Part shown: positions 52,824 to 64,000 of the stretch, in pieces
Numbering within the stretch: the stretch's first letter is position 1
Layout: each line of letters opens with the position of its first letter
NCBI GenBank assembly: GCA_051294375.1
Contig: CM119267.1
Location: 10,101,458-10,165,457, forward strand
DNA length: 64,000 nucleotides
Origin: Paraspadella gotoi
Lineage: Eukaryota; Chaetognatha
Direction of reading: 5' to 3'
Position numbers and translations under genes: made by a program
The notes under the pieces: generated by a model
Seen by the model: the letters and a program-made list of their open reading frames with translations, nothing else
Databases searched by the model: none
What the model was told of the DNA's origin: nothing

Positions 52824-54319
52824 AGTAAAGTAAAAGAAATAAAAAAAATAAAAAAAACTTTTCTCAATAGAGTAACTTTTAAGTGTTTTATTACTTTTAT
52901 CTTTAAAAATAAAAAAGAGGAGGAAGCTTCTGGAGCTGCGGAGACATAGAAAACGACAGGGGGCCTCGATTGGCTCCGTGGGCCAAGTTTATAAGGCCAC
53001 TCCTTACTTTTCCCTGCCTCCGGCTCTGCTCATTACTTTCAGTGCCACTGGTTAAAATTAAAAACGCAAATGTTTTGTTAAACAAGCTTGTTTTTTTTTT
53101 TTTCGAGTCGTTAAGAAAAACGTACCAAGCCGCTGGGCCAAGAGAGAAGAAAAGTCCGTTTTTGTTTTTGTCGTTGTTGTTGTTGTTGTTTTTATCATTA
53201 CAACTATTAGCGATGGCAAAGATTATTATAACCATTAACAAGAGCGACACAAACGACCAATGAAAGAGAACTAAGTATTCGGTTGAGACGATCCGGCTGG
53301 CTGCTTCCCTCGGTCAGATGCTGTGTGAACAAGTTAATGAATAAAGCAAAGCCGGCTTGGACTCTCCTAGCTAGTAGAACCGAGAGGGCAGCCATTACAA
53401 AGCTCCACAATGCGTCCATTGGAAAGATGAGCTTCTCCGACTAGTTCGGTTGGGCCAACAGCCGTCCCGGAATTGTTGACGCGCCAGCGTGATTGGGCCA
53501 CTGACTAAGCGAAGACCGTCGAGGCGATTGGGCCCGCGGCCTGGAGATGCGGTCGAGTCGCCGGAGCCGTCGGGCCGCCGGCGACGAAGAGACGCCTCCG
53601 TTGCGAGAGGATTCATTGCTCCCATTAAACGGGAAATAACCACCTGGACACCGAAAAGAGGAAGAGAGAGAGAGATGAGAGAGCAGAGATGGGATGAGGA
53701 GAGAGAATGAGAGAGAGACGAGAGACAGAGAGAGAACGGGAATCGAAGAGGAGATGAGAGATGAGAGAGAGACGTTTTATCCCGAGTTCGTCGGAGATTG
53801 AAATAGAAGCGGGAGGCAGGTGGGAGGGGAAAGGGGGGGAGAGACGAGCACGAGCCCGCTTTTTGTTCGCCTTTATGCAGATACAGCTGTTGTAAGTTGG
53901 TCGCGTATAGTATTGTGTGAGACGAGAGAGTGATAAGCTTTTTAAAACTTTATAGATCAAAGAAATGTACATATACAAATGTCCATATAAATGAACATAA
54001 ATAATTTAAATATACATATAAATGTACAATATATTCTAATTTCTATCTTCACAATAATGTTTCTTTAAGGATACTGAATACCGATAATCCAGAATAAGAA
54101 TTCCGAACATTCCATATCATCGTGGTAAACGAATAAATGAATCCGATTTTTACAAATATCAATACCGAGAAGTATAATCAAGAGAAATAGATCAAGAAAA
54201 TTTAATTAACGATGCAAACAAGGATTTGTTTTGTCAATCCAAACCTCTGAAGCTAGAGAATGTGTACCGATGTAGATTCTTAAAAATTAGAACGAAATAC
54301 CATTAAGCACACACACCTG

Positions 54320-54356
<37 letters not shown>

Positions 54357-54536
54357 NNNNNNNNNNNNNNNNNNNNNNNNNNNNNNNNNNNNNNNNNNNN
54401 NNNNNNNNNNNNNNNNNNNNNNNNNNNNNNNNNNNNNNNNNNNNNNNNNNNNNNNNNNNNNNNNNNNNNNNNNNNNNNNNNNNNNNNNNNNNNNNNNNNN
54501 NNNNNNNNNNNNNNNNNNNNNNNNNNNNNNNNNNNN
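54357..54536. other. Assembly gap (180 N)
   Basis: Follows (CT)n in version 1; spanned in versions 2 and 3 by CT and GT repeats. Confidence 0.99.
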
Positions 54537-54660
54537 CTCTGTTTTCTTTTTCCTTCTTAATCTGACCGAGCGAGGGTCTCGGGTTTGGGGAGAGATTAAT
54601 CGTTCGCGCCTTCGATCGTGGAACGAATCCAATCTGGACAAACAAAAAAAACGGACAAAA

Positions 54661-54685
54661 NNNNNNNNNNNNNNNNNNNNNNNNN
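54661..54685. other. Assembly gap (25 N)
   Basis: Immediately precedes the first 525-bp block. Confidence 0.99.
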
Positions 54686-55210
54686 GTCCCGAAATTCGTA
54701 GCTCATACCTCCATTTTTTTCATCCTCATTCGGCCCGAACGGTACGCTGGCACCGTCCGTCGCTCGTCCGCTGCAAAGCGTCACGCCTTATCGATGTCAT
54801 CGGGCCCGACTTATAGTATTCGCGGATCACACCAAATTCGACGAACATATCCATCGAGCCCTACCTTTACGTCACAACCGGCCTATCACGAGTCAATCCC
54901 TACGGTCCGAGGATTCTCCAAGTCTCACGGCAGGTTCGGACCTATTTGCCTCATCAAGTCCGGCTCCCAAGGGTCTTGTTGGTCATATAGCAGGGCGCGG
55001 AGGTCGTCTCACGTACCTGCCTGCGCTTCGGCTACGAGACGCGCCCATTCTTCATCTACGCCGACTATCGACAATTCGCCGGATTTGCTGCCAGCAAACT
55101 CGGACAACGAACGGCCGCCGGAAGCACACAGATAGATGTCATGGGATCAATAGTTCCTTGGCTCCGCGCCTACACGGGCGCGTTGAGCGGCGCCAAGATC
55201 TCAAGATAAT
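54686..55210 (+). repeat. 525-bp block, first copy
   Basis: Reads identical to 59326-59850. Balanced composition with no microsatellite, unlike its surroundings. A frame is open for about 150 codons (stop at 55135) but is Ser/Arg/Pro-rich with no recognisable domain, and minus-strand frames are broken. Both copies start right after a 25-N gap. Confidence 0.85.
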
Positions 55211-58200
55211 CATAGCAGTCCTGCAATGCTTTTATACTTTCATATTTTAACTGTTTCAATGATAATTCAACGATATACTATAAGGAACCATGGCTTTTTC
55301 GGCTTTCGATCTTTTTCCCAGAACAAACAGGACAACGATGATCAACCCGCCGCGTGATAGTCGACTGCTCTCTCTTGTTGGACCGTGAATCCGAATTTAT
55401 CAGTCCTTCCCAACAAAATGCTTGTTTCTCCGATGGGAGTTGGTTTTCTGTTACCCTGACACAAGAATATCATCTCGTCACACTTCATTCGGATCAATTA
55501 CGTAGTTATACTAACCTTTTTTTTGGTTGGGGAGAGGGGGATGGGTGGAGGATCTGCGCGGGTTACGGATTTTGAGGAAACGGAATGCGTGAAGAAGATT
55601 TCGTTATGGATTTATGGAATACTTTGAATCTAGGATCACATGAGAAGGATCTTGAATTGATTGAGCATCATGAAGTGTTCGCGCGGGTTCAGACGGGGAG
55701 CTAGGAAGAGAGAGGGGGGGGAGGTTGACGTCTCGTGTTTTTTCAACGAAAATAGCGAAAGGAAAATTGCCCCGCTGTCGTTTGAGAATTGCCCCGTTTT
55801 TTAACAGCCCTCTTCCCCCCCCTCCGACACCCCAATCAGACGCACCGAGTTAGGTCGGATTTCAGAGGCGAATCCTCGTCGGCTAGAGCGACCGAAGCGA
55901 TCATTCTGGATAAAAAAAAACAAAAAAATGCACGACAATTGACGATGATGCATGTGATTTCATATGAGGTCTGGACGGCGTAGGCGAGGGCGATTTTGAG
56001 GGCACGATTTTTTTCCTTCTTCTTTTTTTTTTTCTCTCTCCTCTCTCCCGTTTGGCCGACGCGTGGAGTTTACCTCATTTCTTAAATATAATTTAAGCCC
56101 GAGAGAAATGTAAACGTAATGGAGAAAAAGCACAGAGGAAAAGGGAGATACAGAAAAACGGTGAGAGGGAGCCGATGGGAGTGAGAGAGGGAGAGAGCAC
56201 AGACCGAGAAGAGTAGAGGAAGAGAGTGGAGAATTGAGGCAAGAAAATTGAGATTAACATCAAGGAAGAAGAAGGTATGAAAGCGAGGCAGGGATAAAAA
56301 AAGAGTAAAGAATGAAAAAATAACAACAACCTTTTCTCAATGAGTAAGCGTTTTTACGCTTTTATCTTTAAAAATAAAAGAGAGAGCGTCTGAGCTGCGC
56401 GGAGACATAATGAACCACGACAGTCGGGGCTCTACGATGGCCTCTGGGCCAATTCTATAAAGGCCATTCTTATGTTTCCCCTGCTCCCGCTGTCTCATTT
56501 CTTTCAGGTGCCACGTGATTAAAAACGCAAATGTTTTGTAAAACAAGCTTCGTTTATTTTCGAGTCTCGTTAAAACTCACCACGATCCGCTGTGGCCAAA
56601 GAGAAGAGAAAAGTCCGTTTTTTTGTTTGCTCTTGTTGTTTGTTGTGCTTGGTTTTTATCATTATTACAAACTTAGCGATGGCAAAGATTGATACCATAT
56701 ACAAAGCGACCACATGACGACGAATGTAAAAGAGAACCTAAGTATTCCTGGTTGAGACCCGACTCGCGTGGCGCTTCCCTCGGCTCAGCTCTGTGTGAAA
56801 CTAAATGTATAAAGCAAAGCCGGCTTGGACTCTCCTAGCTCTAGACCGAGGAGGGCAGCCATTACAAAGCTCCACAATGCGTCCATTGGAAAGATGAGCT
56901 TCTCCGACTAGTCGGTTGGGCCAACAAGCCGTTCCCGGAATTGACGCCACGGCCGCCTCACCCGTATGGTGCCACTGACTAAGCGAAGACCGTCGAGGCA
57001 TTGGGCCGCGGCTGAGATGCCGTCGGTCGCGCGGAAGCGGTCGGCGCCCGGCGACCGAAGAGACGGCCTCGTTGCGATGAGATTCATTGCTTCCCATAAA
57101 ACGGGAAATAACCACCTGGACACCGAAAAGAGAGAAGAGAGAGAGGAGAGAGATAGAACGAGGGAGGAGAGAGAGAGAGAGACAGAGAGAGGAAGAGACG
57201 AGAGAGAGAGAGAGAGAGAGGACGTTTATCCCGAGTCGTCGGAGATGACATATGAAGGGGAGGGGGCGGAGAAAAGGGGGGGAGAGAGAGCGACCGAGCC
57301 CGGCTTTTCTTGTTTCGCTTTCTAATGGTAAGTTTGGTCCCCCGGTACTGTATGTTGTGTAGACGAAGTACTAAGCGCCATGGAGAAGCGACTTCGTTGA
57401 AGGTGTGCTCTACACACTCGACTCATACTGTCTATCAGATCATATAACTACACATTGTACAGCTATTTTATTCCGAATCTCGTGCTATTTCATCAAGTCG
57501 TAACATCTGTTTTCCCTGTTAAGGGATCACTGTTAATACCGATAATCATCCGTACCATTAATAGAAATTACGAAATCCTGCTCATCGTTCGGGTAAAACT
57601 GAATGAAGTGTGAATCCGATTTTTCACAAATATCTAATACCGAGAAGTATTAACTCAGAGAGAAAGATAGCATTCAAGAAAATGTTATACATTAAACGAT
57701 TGCAACAAGCATTTGTTTTGGTCCATCCAAACCTCCTCGTGGAAACTCGCCCGATGTAGATTCTATAACAAATACCTACAACGAGATCCATCCTAAGCAC
57801 ACACACTGCTTCCCATATCTCCTCTCTCTCCTCTCTCTCTCTCTCTCCTCTCTGTGTGTGTGCTCCTCTCCTCTCAATAATAACCCCTTGTGTGTGTGTG
57901 TGCTTAATCTGACCCGAGCGGATGGTCCTCCCGGGGGGCGGCGGGAGGCGGTTTCTGGGGTGGGGTTTCGGGGGATAAGGCCGGTCGTCGTGTGTGCTTG
58001 AGCCACTATGTTTTGGGAGGATGAGGGAGGGGGGGGGATGAGATTTAATCGTTCGCGCCTTCGATCGTGGCAACGAAAATCCCAAATCGGACAACACAAA
58101 AAAACGGACAAAAGCGAGGCGGCGAGGCTTTTTCAATTTCCTCCCAGAGAGATGAGAAGAGAAGAGAGCTGAGGTTGAGAGAGAGTAGAGAGAAGACGGA

Positions 58201-58533
58201 GATCGACGGGAGAATACGAGAGGAGAGAGAAGGTGTTTAGTGAGACTGAGAGACTGGTACTTCCAACTAAGCCTCAATTCCGGGATTGTGGGTTCCGCAG
58301 GAGGTAAGAAATGACAATGCCTTTAACGATGGAGGAGAAGAGAGAACGACAGAGAAAGACGAAGAGAAGAGAGGAGGAGAGAGACTACGAGAAAGAGAGA
58401 GAGAGAGAGAGAAGAGAGACGAGAGGAGAGACGAGAGATCCGCAAGAGTTTTTGTTCCCCACGTAAGAAGACTTACATTCCGAGGCAGAGGTATCCCTAT
58501 CTGAATAACTAGAAACGGCCCCTGTAGTCTCTC

Positions 58534-58585
<52 letters not shown>

Positions 58586-59300
58586 CTCTCTCCTCCTCCT
58601 CTCTCTCTTTCTCCTACTCACAGACTCACCCTCCCAAAAGCGTTGGACTCGTTATCGCTGTCATCGTCGATTTTTACGAGATTATTCGTTATCTCGATCA
58701 TCTTGTTATTGTTATCAGTGTCAATATTTTCTTGATGTGACAAAAAATTGTGTAAAGAGACAAAATGACGAAAGAAAAGAGTCTTGGAATAACGTTCGGG
58801 ACGAAAAAAATAGGAGGACAATCGTGACAAACTATCGAAAAAGATAAAACTTATCTATTTATGTACGAAAGAAAGTACTTGCGACAATAACTTGAACGGA
58901 AGAAAAAAAAACCATGAACTATACAATAACATTGAATCAATAGCAATAGAAAATAGAAAACAATAGTTGGGGCCATTTTAATGACGCTGAAACGGCGAGC
59001 CAGATTTTGAAAAGAAGGGAGACGTAAATCTCGATGGAACGAACGAAGAAAGACAACGAAGAAAGTGACGAATGAGTTGGGCGGGAAGAAGCGAGACGCA
59101 TCGTTAAGGGCCACGCCCACTAAAACAACGGGCCGAGAAATGTTTGCGTAAAAGGAGGAAGACTGAAAGCGAGATTCGCGTCAATACCGGTAAATTTGCC
59201 GAAGCGTTTGTCCGCCTTCGTTTCGTGGGTTGAAAAGGTTGAAGGAAGAACCGGTATGTCAGGGGAGAGTAATGTCTTTTAACACCCGATTATTCCAGTC
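55211..59300 (+). repeat. Large duplicated segment, version 2
   Basis: Second version. It is indel-rich relative to version 3, except that 57305-58620 reads identical to 61824-63139. Microsatellites include GA (57120-57220, 58380-58420) and CT (58530-58620). No gene recognised. Confidence 0.87.
57305..58620 (+). repeat. 1.3-kb identical block, version 2 side
   Basis: Partner of 61824-63139 at a constant offset of 4519. Flanking sequence on both sides differs by frequent indels. Confidence 0.85.
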
Positions 59301-59325
59301 NNNNNNNNNNNNNNNNNNNNNNNNN
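59301..59325. other. Assembly gap (25 N)
   Basis: Immediately precedes the second 525-bp block. Confidence 0.99.
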
Positions 59326-59850
59326 GTCCCGAAATTCGTAGCTCATACCTCCATTTTTTTCATCCTCATTCGGCCCGAACGGTACGCTGGCACCGTCCGT
59401 CGCTCGTCCGCTGCAAAGCGTCACGCCTTATCGATGTCATCGGGCCCGACTTATAGTATTCGCGGATCACACCAAATTCGACGAACATATCCATCGAGCC
59501 CTACCTTTACGTCACAACCGGCCTATCACGAGTCAATCCCTACGGTCCGAGGATTCTCCAAGTCTCACGGCAGGTTCGGACCTATTTGCCTCATCAAGTC
59601 CGGCTCCCAAGGGTCTTGTTGGTCATATAGCAGGGCGCGGAGGTCGTCTCACGTACCTGCCTGCGCTTCGGCTACGAGACGCGCCCATTCTTCATCTACG
59701 CCGACTATCGACAATTCGCCGGATTTGCTGCCAGCAAACTCGGACAACGAACGGCCGCCGGAAGCACACAGATAGATGTCATGGGATCAATAGTTCCTTG
59801 GCTCCGCGCCTACACGGGCGCGTTGAGCGGCGCCAAGATCTCAAGATAAT
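59326..59850 (+). repeat. 525-bp block, second copy
   Basis: Identical by reading to 54686-55210 (offset 4640). Confidence 0.87.
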
Positions 59851-62800
59851 ACATAGCACGTCCCTGCAAGCTTTTAACTTTCAATATTTTAAACTGTTTC
59901 AATGGATAATTCAACGTCTTACTATAAGACCATGTTTTCGGCTTTCGTTTTTCCACGAACAAACAGGACAACGATGACAACCCGCCGCGGAGTCGCTGCT
60001 CTCTCTTGTTGGCCGTGAATCCGAATTTACATCAGTCTTCCACAAAATCTTGTTTCTCCGATGGAGGTTGGTTTCTGCTTACCCTGCAAAGAATATCATT
60101 CTCGTCATCACTTCCATCTCGGATCAATTACGTAGTATAAACCTTCTTTTTTGGTGGGGGAGGGAGTGGGTGGAGGATCTGCGCGGGTTCGGATTTTGAT
60201 GAACGGAATGGGGTGAAAACATATTCGTTTATGGATCTTATGGAATACTTTGATCTAGGATCCATGAACGAAGGATCCTTGAAATTGATTGAGCATCATG
60301 AATTCGAACGTTCGTGGTTCAGAGGGATAGGAAGGAGAGGGGGGGGGAGTTGACGTCTCGTGTATTTATTCAAACGAAAATGCGAAAGGAAAATTCCCGC
60401 GTCGTTTGAGAATTGCCCCGCTTTTTAAGCCTCTTCCCCCCCCTCCACACCCCAATCAGACAACCGAGTTTAGGTCGGATTTCAGAAGGCGAATCCTCGT
60501 CGCTAGAGGCGACCGAAGACATTCATGGTAATGCACGACAATTGACGATGCATTGTCTCTCATATGACCGGCTCTGGACGGCAGGGCCGAGGGCGATTTT
60601 GAGCGGGCACCCACATTTTTTTTCCTTTCTTCTTTTTTTTTTTCTCTCTCCTCTCTTCCTCGTTTGGCCGACGCGTGGAGTCTTACCTCATTTCTTAAAC
60701 TATAATTAAGCCCGAAAGAAATGCAACGTAGGAGAAAAATGCCAGAGGGAAAAGGGAGATACAAGAAAAACTGGAGGGAGAGGGTGAGGAGGGGAGAGAG
60801 AGAGAAGGAGAGAAGCAGAGTGAGAAGAGGAAGATTTGAGACATGCAAGAATGGAGAAGGATGAAAGCGAGGGATAAAAAAAAGAGTAAAGAATAAAAAA
60901 TAACAACAACTTAATTCTCAAGAGAAGGTTTTTCCTTTTATCTTTAAAAATAAAAGATAGAAGCGTCTGTAGCTACGCGGAGGACATAATGACACGACAG
61001 GGGGCCTCGATGGCCTCGTGGGCCAATTTATAAGGCCATTCTTACTTTTCCCTGCCTCCGCTGTTCTCATTCTTTCAGGTGCCACTGTTAAAAACGCAAA
61101 TGTTTTGTAAACAAGCTTCTTTTTTTTCGAGCTCGTTAAGAAAACGTCCGCGTGGCAAGAGAAGAGAAAAGTCCGTTTTTTGTGGTTGTCTTGTTGTTGT
61201 TGAGTTGTTTTATCATACAACTTTAGCGATGGCAAAGATTATAACCATAACAAGCGACACAACGACAATGAAGAGAACTAAGTATGTCCTGTTGAGACGA
61301 CTCGCTGGCCGCTTCCCTCGGTCAATGGTGAAACAGTAAATTAATAAAGCAAAGCCGGCTTGACTCTCCTAGCTCTAGACCGAGAGGGCAGCATTGACAA
61401 AGCTCCACAATGCGTCCATTGGAAAGATGAGCTTCTCCGACTAGTCGGTTGGCCAACAAGCCGTCCCGGAATTGAGCAGGCCGCCTCACCCGTATGGGCC
61501 ACGACTAACGAAGACCGTCGAGGCATTGGGCCGCGGCTGAGATGCGTCGGTCGCCGGAAGCGGTCGGGCCCGGCGACCGAAGAGACGGCCTCGGTTGCAT
61601 GAGATTCATATGCTTCCCATAAAGGAAATAACCACCTGGACACCGAAAAGAGAGCAAGAGAGAGAGCGAGCAGAGATACGAACGAGGAGGAGAGAGAGAG
61701 AGAGACAGAGAGAGGAAGAGAGAGAGAGAGAGAGAGAGAGAGGACGTTTATCCCGAGTCTCGGAGATGACATATGAAGGGGAGGGGGCGGAGAAAAGGGG
61801 GGGGAGAGAGGACGAGCCCGGCTTTTTCTTGTTTCGCTTTCTAATGGTAAGTTTGGTCCCCCGGTACTGTATGTTGTGTAGACGAAGTACTAAGCGCCAT
61901 GGAGAAGCGACTTCGTTGAAGGTGTGCTCTACACACTCGACTCATACTGTCTATCAGATCATATAACTACACATTGTACAGCTATTTTATTCCGAATCTC
62001 GTGCTATTTCATCAAGTCGTAACATCTGTTTTCCCTGTTAAGGGATCACTGTTAATACCGATAATCATCCGTACCATTAATAGAAATTACGAAATCCTGC
62101 TCATCGTTCGGGTAAAACTGAATGAAGTGTGAATCCGATTTTTCACAAATATCTAATACCGAGAAGTATTAACTCAGAGAGAAAGATAGCATTCAAGAAA
62201 ATGTTATACATTAAACGATTGCAACAAGCATTTGTTTTGGTCCATCCAAACCTCCTCGTGGAAACTCGCCCGATGTAGATTCTATAACAAATACCTACAA
62301 CGAGATCCATCCTAAGCACACACACTGCTTCCCATATCTCCTCTCTCTCCTCTCTCTCTCTCTCTCCTCTCTGTGTGTGTGCTCCTCTCCTCTCAATAAT
62401 AACCCCTTGTGTGTGTGTGTGCTTAATCTGACCCGAGCGGATGGTCCTCCCGGGGGGCGGCGGGAGGCGGTTTCTGGGGTGGGGTTTCGGGGGATAAGGC
62501 CGGTCGTCGTGTGTGCTTGAGCCACTATGTTTTGGGAGGATGAGGGAGGGGGGGGGATGAGATTTAATCGTTCGCGCCTTCGATCGTGGCAACGAAAATC
62601 CCAAATCGGACAACACAAAAAAACGGACAAAAGCGAGGCGGCGAGGCTTTTTCAATTTCCTCCCAGAGAGATGAGAAGAGAAGAGAGCTGAGGTTGAGAG
62701 AGAGTAGAGAGAAGACGGAGATCGACGGGAGAATACGAGAGGAGAGAGAAGGTGTTTAGTGAGACTGAGAGACTGGTACTTCCAACTAAGCCTCAATTCC

Positions 62801-63052
62801 GGGATTGTGGGTTCCGCAGGAGGTAAGAAATGACAATGCCTTTAACGATGGAGGAGAAGAGAGAACGACAGAGAAAGACGAAGAGAAGAGAGGAGGAGAG
62901 AGACTACGAGAAAGAGAGAGAGAGAGAGAGAAGAGAGACGAGAGGAGAGACGAGAGATCCGCAAGAGTTTTTGTTCCCCACGTAAGAAGACTTACATTCC
63001 GAGGCAGAGGTATCCCTATCTGAATAACTAGAAACGGCCCCTGTAGTCTCTC

Positions 63053-63104
<52 letters not shown>

Positions 63105-63833
63105 CTCTCTCCTCCTCCTCTCTCTCTTTCTCCTACTCAAGACTCACAGATACCTCCCAAAGACTTGACTCGTTATCGTGTCATCGTCGATTTTTACTGA
63201 GATTATTCGTTTATTCCGTCCATTTGTTATGTTTCAGTTAGTCCAATATTTTCTTGATGTGACAAAAAATTGTGCTGTAAAAGAGACAAATGACGAAAGA
63301 AATTCTCGAATAACGTTCGGGACGAAAATAGGAGGACAATCGTGACAAACTATCGAAAAAGAAACTTTATTCTATTTACTGTACGAAGACTACTTTACGA
63401 CAATTAAACTTGAACGGGAAGAAAAAAAACTCATAATGATACAATTAACATTTGAATCAAGGAATAGAATCAATAGAAAACATGTAGTTGGGGCATTTTA
63501 ATGACGCTGAAACGCGAGCAAGATTTTGAAAGAAGGTGAGACGTAAATCTCGTCGGACAAACGAAGAAAGACAACCCGAGGACGTGACGATGTAGGTTAT
63601 GGGCGGGAAGAAGCGCAGCGGCTCGTTAGGCCACGCCCACTAAACAACGGGCCGAGAAATGTTTGGCGTAAAAGGAAGGAAGATGAAAGCTGAGCATTCG
63701 CGTCAATACCGGTTAAATTTGCCGAAGCGATTGTCCGCCTTCGTTTCGTGGCGTTGAAAAGGTTGTGAAGAAGAAACCGTATGTCAGGGACGATTATGTC
63801 TTTTAACACCGATTATTCAGTCGATTTCTTTTT
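59851..63833 (+). repeat. Large duplicated segment, version 3
   Basis: Third version, continuous. It continues past the point where version 2 meets the 59301 gap, into T-rich then GA-rich DNA. Confidence 0.87.
61824..63139 (+). repeat. 1.3-kb identical block, version 3 side
   Basis: Partner of 57305-58620. Confidence 0.85.
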
Positions 63834-64000
63834 TTATTAGGATTATATGAGAAAGAGAGGAGAAAGGAGAGACGAGGAGAAGAGAGAGAAAGAGGAGATA
63901 GACGAGAGAGAGGAGAGAGAGATTAGAGAGAGAGAGAGAAGAGAAATAAGATATCGGAAACCTTGATAGTAGCATTAATTTAAAAGGTATCGAAATCCTT

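Larger units (their letters stand above)
51907..54660 (+). repeat. Large duplicated segment, version 1 (gapped)
   Basis: Matches 55211-59300 and 59851-63833 through most of its length; 53880-54050 differs. It is interrupted by 25-N and 180-N gaps and stops at a 25-N gap. The other versions are continuous at all three places. No gene recognised. Confidence 0.87.

Noticed and set aside
54794-55135. Open frame in the 525-bp block (also 59434-59775)
   Set aside because: Moderate GC lowers stop frequency; composition is Ser/Arg/Pro-rich with no motif. Kept only as a repeat block.
57624-58277. Two identical 217-codon minus-strand frames (also 62143-62796)
   Set aside because: Identity comes from the duplicated DNA block; the frame crosses CT, GT and GA repeats, and has no recognisable domain. 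Version 1 has N gaps over the equivalent sequence and does not support it.

Overview
This is a metazoan nuclear window. Coding DNA is sparse and split into short exons with GT-AG introns. Simple-sequence DNA is extremely abundant, mostly (CT)n/(GA)n with (TTTC)n, (TTCG)n, (GACC)n, (AAT)n, (CATA)n and (GAC)n. No bacterial operons, ribosome binding sites or CRISPR arrays are visible. An arthropod is the likeliest source. Very high microsatellite load is known for some crustaceans, but the sequence does not fix the taxon.

Only one gene can be reconstructed with confidence: a seven-exon trypsin-like serine protease on the + strand at 42122-46704. It encodes 298 residues: signal peptide, short propeptide, IVGG N-terminus, complete His/Asp/Ser triad and Asp at the S1 position. 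It starts about 90 bp downstream of a 119-bp (GA)n tract and is followed by AATAAA. Most other long reading frames are translations of CT/GA repeats (runs of SLSLS or RERER) and are not genes.

Layout. 1-8 kb: a large inverted duplication (537-3572 against 5232-7971) around an unusual spacer. 8.5-17 kb: CT-rich and AT-rich non-coding DNA with an old imperfect foldback (11218-11778), a 32-bp minisatellite (14136-14339) and a dispersed repeat. 17.9-24.3 kb: three tandem versions of one roughly 2-kb segment, separated by 25-N gaps. 24.3-34 kb: non-coding microsatellite DNA, including a clear 81-bp higher-order repeat made of 11-mers (32395-32884). 34.9-37.2 kb: an AT-rich element with terminal inverted repeats and TA flanks. 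38-42 kb: GA-rich DNA. 42.1-46.8 kb: the protease gene. 47-51.6 kb: non-coding DNA with (CT)n and (GACC)n arrays. 51.9-63.8 kb: three versions of a roughly 4-kb segment, two of them preceded by an identical 525-bp block.

The most important caution is assembly quality. The duplicated blocks differ mainly by scattered 1-2 base indels and abut 25-N gaps. At several places one copy runs straight through a point where its partner has an N gap. This pattern suggests noisy long reads inserted beside, rather than merged into, existing contigs. The 18-24 kb and 52-64 kb tandem copies and the 1-8 kb palindrome should not be read as biology without read-level evidence. I found no convincing novel multi-gene system. 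The better biological leads are the protease's unusual activation junction, the 81-bp higher-order array, the dispersed repeat with a conserved reading frame, and two related hammerhead-like core motifs.
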